A stretch of DNA of 20,926 nt from Microcaldota archaeon. GTDB lineage: Archaea; Micrarchaeota; Micrarchaeia; Micrarchaeales; CABMGC01. Position 1 is the stretch's first letter. Each line of letters opens with the position of its first letter. Both the position numbers and the translations under genes were made by a program. The notes below the pieces were generated by a model. The model had not been told where the DNA came from, did not search any database, and was given only the letters and a program-made list of their open reading frames with translations. Below, piece by piece: positions 7,116 through 13,489 of the stretch. The stretch is taken from positions 1-20,926 of the forward strand of contig JAJZIZ010000004.1 of the NCBI GenBank assembly GCA_021846005.1. Direction: 5' to 3'.

Positions 7116-7128
7116 GAAAACTTAAATA
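7116..7128 (+). promoter_or_regulatory. BRE/TATA promoter of the 275-aa membrane protein gene
   Basis: A purine-rich CGAAAA followed by CTTAAATA matches the archaeal BRE-TATA pattern. It predicts a start near 7150, leaving a leader of only a few bases before ATG 7158. The closer TATATAA at about 7140 is too near the ATG to be the main box. Confidence 0.45.
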
Positions 7129-7157
7129 ATAGTATTTTTATATAATAATTTGGGATT

Positions 7158-7985
7158 ATGAAACTAAAATATCTATATTATTCTAAAGAATCCAAACGAA
7201 ATTTACCTAAAGAAACAAAGGAAGCATATTACAAAAGTTATAACCGCTTTTCAGATTACTTACATAAGGTAGGAAAAATTGTTGTTTTATTAACTTTGTT
7301 CTTCTTAGTTTTTATTATAGTAGTAATAGCTATTAGTTCTGGACATCAGATAGTACAACAGTCATTTATGTTTCATATCATCTTCTGGGGAAAAATTTTT
7401 TATTCGGTATTTGTTGTTTCGGTGTTTATAACTATAACTTGTTTTGCTCTAGTCCTGAATTATTATGATATCCCAGATAGAATGACACTTGGAATAGCCA
7501 TCAGAGAAATTGCCAAGATGAAGATGAATTATAAAGGTTCTATTGCAGATGGGTTCGATAGCGTCAGGATAGATAGAAAGCAAGTTTCAAATTGTTTAGC
7601 AAGTATTAACAATAAAAAATTATTTGTAGATATACGAGAATCGTTTTTTATATTGGAGGAATCACAGAGAATATTTTATAGATATATACTATTAGTTGAT
7701 AAAAAAACATTCAGACGAGTTTATAAGGATATTATTAAGATGACAGATAGCCTTGAAGTAGATAACTTCGGCGGCTTTGTTGAAGCTTTAATACATCTCG
7801 AGTCTTCTTATAAAAAATACATGCCGAAATATTTTGAAAGGTTCAGAAAAGAACCAGAACCGAAAATTTTAGATAAAGTGATCGCATTCTTAGACAAACA
7901 TCCCAACATAATTACATTTGTAAGTGTATTAATTAATGCCGTGATTATATTCTTAGGAATAGTATACCTAAAGTCAATAGTATGA
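7158..7985 (+). CDS. 275-aa three-helix membrane protein, unknown
   Basis: I do not recognise this protein. It has a basic N terminus, two membrane helices (about residues 40-60 and 78-101), a roughly 145-residue soluble region rich in Lys, Arg, Asp and aromatic residues, and a third helix at the very C terminus (about 249-271). Coding sequence is strikingly AT-rich: 17 of 60 bases are G or C at 7201-7260 and 13 of 60 at 7681-7740, against 31 of 60 in the helicase at 17161-17220. It lies in tandem with the 6342-6959 membrane gene, about 200 bases downstream but with its own promoter, so co-transcription is not required. Together they look like acquired accessory genes. Confidence 0.65.
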   Translation: MKLKYLYYSKESKRNLPKETKEAYYKSYNRFSDYLHKVGKIVVLLTLFFLVFIIVVIAISSGHQIVQQSFMFHIIFWGKIFYSVFVVSVFITITCFALVLNYYDIPDRMTLGIAIREIAKMKMNYKGSIADGFDSVRIDRKQVSNCLASINNKKLFVDIRESFFILEESQRIFYRYILLVDKKTFRRVYKDIIKMTDSLEVDNFGGFVEALIHLESSYKKYMPKYFERFRKEPEPKILDKVIAFLDKHPNIITFVSVLINAVIIFLGIVYLKSIV

Positions 7986-8090
7986 TAAAAGCTATTTGAA
8001 TCACAGGCGTTAAGGTAATGACGTGGACAAAATTTATCTATCTACCTCCCCATCGCTATTGGCAATGAGATTTGAATAGGATACGTGGCT

Positions 8091-8230
8091 TGGGGTTGTG
8101 GGGATTTGAACCCCAACTTGCTGGTTACTTCATTTTTTCGGATTTCCAGATTTTCATCATCGCGAATTAAAGCTCAAAAACCTATTAAATATCTGGAGCC
8201 AGCCGCGCTGCCAAGTTACGCAACAACCCC
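8091..8230 (-). tRNA. trnW: tRNA-Trp (anticodon CCA) with a 67-base intron
   Basis: On the minus strand the acceptor is GGGGTTG (8230-8224) paired with CAACCCC (8098-8092), with discriminator A at 8091 and no encoded CCA. The D arm is GCGT...GCGC. The anticodon stem is GCTGG (8203-8199) with CCAGC (8124-8120), and the T arm is TGGGG-TTCAAAT-CCCCA (8115-8099). The anticodon loop reads CT-CCA-GA once an intron after position 37 is removed, giving anticodon CCA at 8196-8194. The intron is placed at 8192-8126 by the canonical 37/38 site. I could not draw a perfect bulge-helix-bulge, so splice sites may be relaxed. Its TATA box is at about 8265-8280, shared with the divergent HAD gene. Confidence 0.93.
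8126..8192 (-). ncRNA. tRNA-Trp intron carrying a C/D-box 2'-O-methylation guide for C34
   Basis: Within the intron, a C box ATGATGA (8160-8154) is followed after 12 bases by a D/D'-like box CCGA (8141-8138). Between them, ATCTGGA (8151-8145) is complementary to TCCAGAT of the 5' exon and its intron border (8197-8191). The base five positions upstream of the D box, G8146, pairs with C34 (8196), satisfying the N+5 targeting rule. Euryarchaeal tRNA-Trp introns are known to guide Cm34 (and Um39) this way; here position 39 is C, so only the C34 function is visible. The CCGA box departs from CTGA, and no convincing second box pair is seen. Confidence 0.65.
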
Positions 8231-8264
8231 GTGGCAATCCGCCATGCTAAAGATAGGTATAACC

Positions 8265-8280
8265 ATTTTTATATATTAGT
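8265..8280. promoter_or_regulatory. shared bidirectional TATA box (tRNA-Trp minus, HAD hydrolase plus)
   Basis: The symmetric run ATTTTTATATATTAGT gives a TATA box on both strands. On the minus strand it predicts a start near 8246, 16 bases before mature tRNA-Trp. On the plus strand it predicts a start near 8299, 4 bases before the TTG codon at 8303. No second TATA candidate is seen for either gene. Confidence 0.5.
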
Positions 8281-8302
8281 ATCATAGGAAAATTGTGGTT
8301 AG

Positions 8303-8893
8303 TTGATAAAGGCGGTTATCTTTGATCTTGGAGGAGTTGTCGTGGATTACACCAACCACGATTATTACATACACATTGCAGAAAAAGCAGGAATTGACGC
8401 CGAGCACGTGAGGGAAGTTTTTGAAGGCAGGGAACTGGACAGCCTGGAAAGGGGGAAGATGAATGTAAAGACATTTGAAGAGAGAATGGCAGTAAAAATT
8501 GGCATGGAGAAGAAAGATGTCGGGTGGTACGATTTTTTCATCAAAAAGGCGAAGGTGAATTTCGACGTGCAGGAAATAGCAGGAAAACTGCACGACGAAT
8601 ACGTCACAGCGTTCATAAGCAACATAGACAGGTCCAGATATAATTATACAAGAAAGATGATAAATCTGGATTTGTTCGATTACAAATTCACATCATGCTA
8701 CATAGGATATAGAAAACCTGACAGAAGAATCTATGAATTTGCCGTCAAGCGTATGAGAATCAAATATGAAAATGCAGTATTCATAGACGACATGGCAGAG
8801 AACATCGATAGCGCTGAAAAGCTTGGGATTAATGGAGTCATGTTTAAAAACAGAAGAGGTCTGGATGTTGCCCTGTACAAACTTGGCCTGTGA
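8303..8893 (+). CDS. HAD-superfamily hydrolase (subfamily IA type)
   Basis: This 196-aa cytoplasmic phosphatase-like enzyme has the full set of HAD motifs: motif I FDLGGVVVD with nucleophile D8; motif II S106-N107 in FISN; motif III K138 in YRKPDRRIY; and motif IV FIDDMAENI with D162 and D163. The DLGG form of motif I, where the usual second Asp is Gly, is common in a branch of this family, so the precise reaction is unclear. The start must be TTG at 8303: an in-frame TAG lies directly before it, and the next ATG would delete motif I. The transcript is predicted to be almost leaderless. Substrate is unknown. Confidence 0.88.
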   Translation: MIKAVIFDLGGVVVDYTNHDYYIHIAEKAGIDAEHVREVFEGRELDSLERGKMNVKTFEERMAVKIGMEKKDVGWYDFFIKKAKVNFDVQEIAGKLHDEYVTAFISNIDRSRYNYTRKMINLDLFDYKFTSCYIGYRKPDRRIYEFAVKRMRIKYENAVFIDDMAENIDSAEKLGINGVMFKNRRGLDVALYKLGL

Positions 8894-9028
8894 ATATCGC
8901 CGGTATGCCTGTGCACCGGTTCCTGGCGGAAGCGAGAATGTTGCATTTGGACAGCATCTTGAATGGATGGATGGATGCATGTCAGGCAGAAAGAACGGAA
9001 GGCTGCAGAGTAGCTGCAATAAGCATGG

Positions 9029-9037
9029 ATATATAAG
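9029..9037 (+). promoter_or_regulatory. TATA box of thiI
   Basis: ATATATAAG lies about 50 bases before the thiI ATG at 9082, giving a predicted start near 9058 and a leader of about 24 bases. The stretch 8894-9028 before it holds a short CCGGT/ACCGG hairpin after the HAD stop and a run of ATGG repeats, but no gene. Confidence 0.45.
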
Positions 9038-9081
9038 TGTTTGAAACAGATTAATGCTCTGCCGGCCATAGGTCCGATATC

Positions 9082-10239
9082 ATGAAATTCGACGAGAATG
9101 AAAAGCTTATAATGGTGCACTTTGGCGAGCTTTGGCTGCGTGGCAGGAACAGGAACACCTACATAAAAAAGCTTGCTTCGAACATGAGCAGGATGCTGTA
9201 CGGGGAAGATATGAAAATGGAAAGGCTTTATGACAGGTTCATAATAAGGCTGGGAAAGGACGCGGATCTGGAAAGCATAAAGAAAAAACTGGGATATGTC
9301 TTCGGCATAAGCAACTTTGAAATAGCCTATGCAACCTCCCCGGACATGGAATCGATTGTAAAACTTGCTACCCGCATGTTTAAGGAGATGGACAGGAAGA
9401 TAACCAAGATATCGGCGCACAGGACATTCAAGGAACTGCCTTTCAACTCAGTAGATATAGTCAACAGGCTTTATGGAATCGCCAGCAAGATTGGTGTGGA
9501 GCTCTCCAGCAAAGGCTTCGAAAGGGAATTCAAGGTAAATGTGACCAAAGATACGGCATTCTGTTCGTTTGAAAAGATAAGCGCAGCGGGAGGGCTGCCG
9601 GTCGGTACAAGCGGAAAGGGGATAGTCCTGCTTTCCGGAGGCATTGATTCGCCTGTGGCAGCATGGTATGCGATGAAAAGAGGGGTTGAGCCGATATATG
9701 TGCATGTGTACGGATATGCAAATGCCGAAGAGGCCATGAAGTCGAAGATCCCAAAGATAGTGAAATTGCTAGGGCGTTATTCGCCTTCGCCGAAAGTTTA
9801 TTATCTGCCTTCCCACTTCTTCCAGATGGGTGCGCTCAAGGCCAGAAAATACGAGCTTATACTGCTAAAGGCGTTCATGCTCATGCTCGCAGAAAAAGTA
9901 GCGAGCTTCGAAGAAGCCGGAATGATATTCACAGGGGAGAGCCTGGGACAGGTGGCCTCGCAGACCCCATCCAACCTTGCCGCCGCGGAGGATGGTATAA
10001 AAATCCCCATTTTAAGGCCCCTCGTAGGATTCGACAAACAGGAAATAATAAAGGTAGCCAAAGCCATAGGAACCTATGAGGTCTCCATTCTGCAGTACAA
10101 GGATGTGTGCTCGATAAATTCAAGGAACCCTAAAACACATACCAGCATAGCAAAAATAAAGGAGTTGAAAAAAGATACTAAAATCAAAAGCATCGTCACA
10201 CGGACAGTTAAATCAGGAGCCATTACAGGAGGGAAATGA
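9082..10239 (+). CDS. thiI: ThiI-type tRNA 4-thiouridine synthetase (rhodanese-less)
   Basis: This 385-aa enzyme adenylates U8 of tRNA for sulfur insertion to give s4U8; the family can also act in thiazole synthesis. An N-terminal ferredoxin-like plus THUMP RNA-binding region (about 1-170; note HFGELWLRGRNRNTYIKKL) is followed by AAGGLPVGTSGKG and the PP-loop LLSGGIDSPVAAW (about 193-205). There is no C-terminal rhodanese domain, as in most archaea, so sulfur must come from another carrier. Near the C terminus the sequence is YKDVCSIN, where many family members have a DCC pair; the first of these cysteines is Val here. It converges on the THUMP-FtsJ methyltransferase with 26 bases between stops. 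Confidence 0.92.
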   Translation: MKFDENEKLIMVHFGELWLRGRNRNTYIKKLASNMSRMLYGEDMKMERLYDRFIIRLGKDADLESIKKKLGYVFGISNFEIAYATSPDMESIVKLATRMFKEMDRKITKISAHRTFKELPFNSVDIVNRLYGIASKIGVELSSKGFEREFKVNVTKDTAFCSFEKISAAGGLPVGTSGKGIVLLSGGIDSPVAAWYAMKRGVEPIYVHVYGYANAEEAMKSKIPKIVKLLGRYSPSPKVYYLPSHFFQMGALKARKYELILLKAFMLMLAEKVASFEEAGMIFTGESLGQVASQTPSNLAAAEDGIKIPILRPLVGFDKQEIIKVAKAIGTYEVSILQYKDVCSINSRNPKTHTSIAKIKELKKDTKIKSIVTRTVKSGAITGGK

Positions 10240-10265
10240 ATATCGGAGGCACGGCACGATGTCTT

Positions 10266-11345
10266 TCATGCTGTTGTCTGCCCGGTATTGCCAAGATATA
10301 TTGCGTAGAGGGTAAGTTCCTGCCTGTTTGAAGGCAGGCACCTTACAGAGATTATCTTAAATCTGCCCACCAATGCCTTTTCTGCCTTGTGGAGATGGAA
10401 TTCGGCTTTCCGGTTTATGCATTTTATTGTCATTACCATCTTTGCGCCTTCACAAAGGTTTATGGAAAACGGAAGCAGCACAGAAACGGAATCTTCTGGA
10501 GCCATATTCATATCATTGACTATAAGGTCAGCCTTGAAATCGGCGCCAAGTCCTTGAAGCTCCCTGGCATTTGCTTTTATATGTATGAGTTCGTTTTGTT
10601 CAAGATCTTCCGGGTTCGCAGGGCCGGACGGCACTACTTTGAATCGTATTCCTTTCTCCTCGAATTTAGGATAGTCAAGTAAGCCATTGTCTACCGCGAC
10701 CACCTTGTATCCGGATCTGATGAGAAAATTTGTCCACCCCCCTGGCGCTGCGCCAAGGTCGATTGCAATTTTCCCGTTGCCTGGAGCGAATTCATCAAAT
10801 GCCTGTATCAGCTTGAGTTCTGACCTGCTTATAGGATACTTGGAATTCTGGTGGTAATGCCTCTCCGGCTCGACGAACGGTTTCCACATCTTTTCGTATT
10901 CCAAGAAGCCAGAATAGCAGTGGTTGTTTACCATTATTATGTATGCCAGATAGTCGGGCTTCTTCAGGTCTATCGTTCGGCCTTCCGACTCGAGTTTTTC
11001 ACCCATATATATTTCTATTTCCTTTGCAGAGTATGAGGTCTTGCAGTTGAGGTCTACGCATTCCAGCTTTATTTTGCCGGTTTCAGGAATCGCATCGGTT
11101 GCCTTCTTGTAAAGCGTTTCAAGATAGTTTTCCTCTGCTATCTTTTCCCTGCCGTCATTTAATGGAACCATGTTGTATATGAATACAGGATTTGCTTCCC
11201 TCAGCTTTCTTATGAAATCGCGCTCCTCCGATTCTATCACTATGGAGGTAAGGAACTCGTCAAGTATCTTAAACCTGGAGATCTTGTTCAGCTCGTCGAG
11301 GCTGCTCTTTCTAAAGCTGTTTGAGGTCACTGCAAAATATAGCAT
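10266..11345 (-). CDS. THUMP-domain FtsJ-type 2'-O-methyltransferase (RlmM-like)
   Basis: The protein has 359 residues. The N-terminal part (about 1-140) ends in a THUMP-like segment (GRTIDLKKPDYLAYIIM, 122-138). The C-terminal part is an RrmJ/FtsJ Rossmann methyltransferase with SAM motif AIDLGAAPGGW (194-204) and the catalytic K-D-K-E tetrad K178, D278, K308 and E343. This layout is shared with RlmM, which methylates a 23S rRNA ribose; an rRNA or tRNA 2'-O target is therefore likely, but the site is unknown. The start ATG 11345 sits about 15 bases after the predicted transcript start from the TATA box shared with the divergent peroxiredoxin gene. Its neighbour ThiI also has a THUMP domain. 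Confidence 0.85.
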   Translation of the reverse strand: MLYFAVTSNSFRKSSLDELNKISRFKILDEFLTSIVIESEERDFIRKLREANPVFIYNMVPLNDGREKIAEENYLETLYKKATDAIPETGKIKLECVDLNCKTSYSAKEIEIYMGEKLESEGRTIDLKKPDYLAYIIMVNNHCYSGFLEYEKMWKPFVEPERHYHQNSKYPISRSELKLIQAFDEFAPGNGKIAIDLGAAPGGWTNFLIRSGYKVVAVDNGLLDYPKFEEKGIRFKVVPSGPANPEDLEQNELIHIKANARELQGLGADFKADLIVNDMNMAPEDSVSVLLPFSINLCEGAKMVMTIKCINRKAEFHLHKAEKALVGRFKIISVRCLPSNRQELTLYAIYLGNTGQTTA

Positions 11346-11380
11346 GATAGATTACCGCGTTTAGAATTACTTGCGTATGA

Positions 11381-11390
11381 TATTTATAAT
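11381..11390. promoter_or_regulatory. shared bidirectional TATA box (methyltransferase minus, peroxiredoxin plus)
   Basis: TATTTATAAT is near-symmetric and reads ATTATAAATA on the other strand. Centred near 11386, it predicts starts near 11360 (minus, about 15 bases before ATG 11345) and near 11412 (plus, about 6 bases before ATG 11418). The 72-base gap has no other well-spaced box; TTATAATTA at about 11398 lies too close to the plus-strand ATG. Confidence 0.5.
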
Positions 11391-11417
11391 TTGAAGTTAT
11401 AATTATTATGTGATTAA

Positions 11418-12014
11418 ATGAAAGCGCTATGGAATATTGAGGAAAAGGCACCGGCAATAAAGGCAAAGGCATGGTTTCCAGAGAGCAGCAAAATCAAAGA
11501 ATTCAATCTCTCCGATTACTCCGGAAAATGGGTTATAATAACTTTTTATCCTGGCGATTTTACTTTTGTCTGCGCCACGGATATAGAGGCATTTATGTCA
11601 AGCCATGAAGAATTCAGGAAAAATGGCGCAGAGATAGTTGCAATAAGCACAGATAGCGTCTACTCGCACAAGGCGTGGAGTGATTCATCGCCAAGGGTTA
11701 AAACCAGCAAGATACCGTTGATTGAGGATTTCAACAAGAAGATATCTGCAGATTATGGGTTCCTGAATGAAGAAACAGGGGCGGCAAGAAGAGGAACAGT
11801 AATAGTCGATCCTGATGCGAAGATACAGTATGTCTCGATACACAACGACGCGCTCGGCAAGGATGTTGATCATGTCTACACATCATTCATGGCCCTGAAG
11901 TATGTCAGGGACACCAAGACAGAGGAAGGCCATGTATGCGCCATACCTGCAAACTGGAGACTTGGAAAGCGGGCGCTTGACATAGATGTGATAAACGACA
12001 TAGGCAAACTGTAG
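11418..12014 (+). CDS. 2-Cys peroxiredoxin (AhpC/Prx family)
   Basis: This 198-aa thiol peroxidase reduces hydrogen and organic peroxides. The active-site block is YPGDFTFVCATD with the P45...T49..C52 catalytic set; C52 is the peroxidatic cysteine. The usual VCPTE is changed to VCATD. A conserved arginine lies in AARRGTVIVDP (R124/R125). The resolving cysteine is C174 in GHVCAIPANW, where the common form is VCPA, so both Cys-Pro pairs have become Cys-Ala. Length and C-terminal arm are typical of AhpC-like typical 2-Cys enzymes. No reductase (AhpF, or thioredoxin reductase) lies in the window. Confidence 0.9.
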   Translation: MKALWNIEEKAPAIKAKAWFPESSKIKEFNLSDYSGKWVIITFYPGDFTFVCATDIEAFMSSHEEFRKNGAEIVAISTDSVYSHKAWSDSSPRVKTSKIPLIEDFNKKISADYGFLNEETGAARRGTVIVDPDAKIQYVSIHNDALGKDVDHVYTSFMALKYVRDTKTEEGHVCAIPANWRLGKRALDIDVINDIGKL

Positions 12015-12049
12015 TACTTAGAATCAGGACATTAGGTTTTAGTGATTGG

Positions 12050-12427
12050 ATGAAGGTTCTAAAGGATAGACAGGTCGCTGCTACTGCTTTGGCAATTTCC
12101 ATTTTGATTCGTCCTGCTTCTGCAGAGGAACAGATTGCCAATACGCAGAACTGCGAACCTGCAAAAACAGTGCCTACAATATCCGCAGGAAATCTGTTCG
12201 ATATGCAGAAGCTTGTTATCGAAGATAGGAATAAACTGGCTTCGATGGTACGGCATGGGGATAAAACAGAAGCCGAAATGAAAAAAGAATGCCAGAAACA
12301 AATAAATGATCTGCAAAAAGCAGCAGTGAGCATGCAGAGAAACGAACTGCGGGAAATGAAACTGATTGCAGAATTGTTATTGGCATTGCTTGAAGGAGGC
12401 TCTCCTGGAAGCATCATTAATAAATAA
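12050..12427 (+). CDS. small exported helical protein, unknown
   Basis: I do not recognise this 125-aa protein. It begins with a Sec-type signal peptide: basic MKVLKDR, a hydrophobic core (about 9-20), then RPASA, a good signal peptidase I site before EEQ. The mature part of about 100 residues is hydrophilic and largely helical (DRNKLASMV, EAEMKKECQKQINDLQKAA), with two cysteines (one near the mature N terminus, one in the helix) and a leucine-rich helix near the end. It follows the peroxiredoxin gene by 35 bases on the same strand with no clear promoter between, so the two may be co-transcribed. GTGATTGG just before the ATG could serve as a weak ribosome binding site. Confidence 0.6.
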   Translation: MKVLKDRQVAATALAISILIRPASAEEQIANTQNCEPAKTVPTISAGNLFDMQKLVIEDRNKLASMVRHGDKTEAEMKKECQKQINDLQKAAVSMQRNELREMKLIAELLLALLEGGSPGSIINK

Positions 12428-12434
12428 AAAAAAT

Positions 12435-12451
12435 GCAGGCATTTTGCCTGC
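12435..12451 (-). terminator. hairpin terminator between convergent genes
   Basis: GCAGGCA, loop TTT, TGCCTGC: a perfect 7-bp stem in the 41-base gap between the exported-protein stop (+) and the ftsZ stop (-). On the minus strand it is followed by an eight-base T run and further T-rich sequence, so it would serve the ftsZ operon. The plus side lacks a T run. Confidence 0.55.
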
Positions 12452-12468
12452 CAGAAGAAAAAGAGCGA

Positions 12469-13488
12469 TCAGTACAGGGTAGATATGCTTTCCATCCTAA
12501 GTGACGAGGACATTTCAGAACTTTCATCCTTTCTGGAATCGAACTTCGCCTTTACGCCGGTGACCACTGACATTACCCGTATGGAGTCTCCCATTTCCGG
12601 AAGCATCCTTGCACCAAAGATTACGTTGGCATCTGAAGCCAGATCCGAGGTAACTCCTTCTCCGAGTCTTGTCGCGTCGCTTATGGAGAGGTTTGAGCCT
12701 CCAGCGACGTGGATCAATGCTCCTTTTGCGCCTTCATAGTCAACCGAGAGCAATGGATGCGATCTGGTAGACTTTATAGCCTGCTCTATGCGTGCCGGTC
12801 CTATTCCTGTTCCTATGCTTATGACAGCAGTACCAGTATTTCTCACGACATTTCTAAGATCGGCAAAGTCGAGATTTATCAGGCTCGGAAGGGTTATCGT
12901 GTCCGCTATGCCTTTCACTGCGTTGCCAGTAACGTTGTCCACAAGTTCGAATGCCTTTTCTATAGGCAGGTTAGGAACATAGGAAAGAAGCTTGTCGTTC
13001 TCTATGACTATGGTGCAGTCTGCCTGCTTGCTGAGCTGCTCCAAGCCCCATTCGGCTTTCTGCTTCCTGCTTCGTTCCAAAGCAAATGGGAATGTAACTG
13101 TGGCGATCACAGTGGCTCCCATCTCCCTTGCAGTCTTTGCTATAACAGGAGCGGAACCTGTTCCGGTTCCTCCTCCCATTCCTGCACATATGAAGACTAG
13201 ATCGAATCCGTTTAATGACTCTTCTATCTCTGCCTTGCTTACCTCGGCCGCTTTTGCCGCGACTTCAGGAAAGCCTCCTGCGCCGAGACCCTGCGTTATG
13301 TCCTTGCCTAGCAGGATCTTCTTGTGCGCCTTTATCATGTTGAGGTGGCCTACGTCAGTATTCATGGCGATGGTAGTTGCACTCTTTATGCCGTTCATGA
13401 ATAACCTGTTCACCAGGTTACTCCCCTGCCCTCCTGCGCCCACTACGGCGACTTTAGGAGTGAAGAGATTGTAATCTATTTCTGTCAT
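12469..13488 (-). CDS. ftsZ: FtsZ cell-division GTPase, second gene of the tandem pair
   Basis: This 339-aa tubulin-like GTPase polymerises at mid-cell to organise division. It has the N-terminal GAGGQGSNLVNRL nucleotide loop (17-29), the GGGTGTGS signature (105-112) and an intact T7 catalytic loop NLDFAD (205-210), so it should bind and hydrolyse GTP in the polymer. The C-terminal tail is short and Ser/Glu-rich, ending ESISTLY. The ATG at 13488 is one base after the TAA of the upstream ftsZ, implying translational coupling. The two copies differ clearly in sequence and are not a recent duplication. I do not assign FtsZ1 or FtsZ2 identity from sequence alone. Confidence 0.95.
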   Translation of the reverse strand: MTEIDYNLFTPKVAVVGAGGQGSNLVNRLFMNGIKSATTIAMNTDVGHLNMIKAHKKILLGKDITQGLGAGGFPEVAAKAAEVSKAEIEESLNGFDLVFICAGMGGGTGTGSAPVIAKTAREMGATVIATVTFPFALERSRKQKAEWGLEQLSKQADCTIVIENDKLLSYVPNLPIEKAFELVDNVTGNAVKGIADTITLPSLINLDFADLRNVVRNTGTAVISIGTGIGPARIEQAIKSTRSHPLLSVDYEGAKGALIHVAGGSNLSISDATRLGEGVTSDLASDANVIFGARMLPEMGDSIRVMSVVTGVKAKFDSRKDESSEMSSSLRMESISTLY

Positions 13489-13489
13489 A

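Noticed and set aside
8907..8918. 12-base match ATGCCTGTGCAC to the coding start region at about 82-93
   Set aside because: One copy is inside the dehydrogenase coding sequence and the match does not extend; most likely coincidence.
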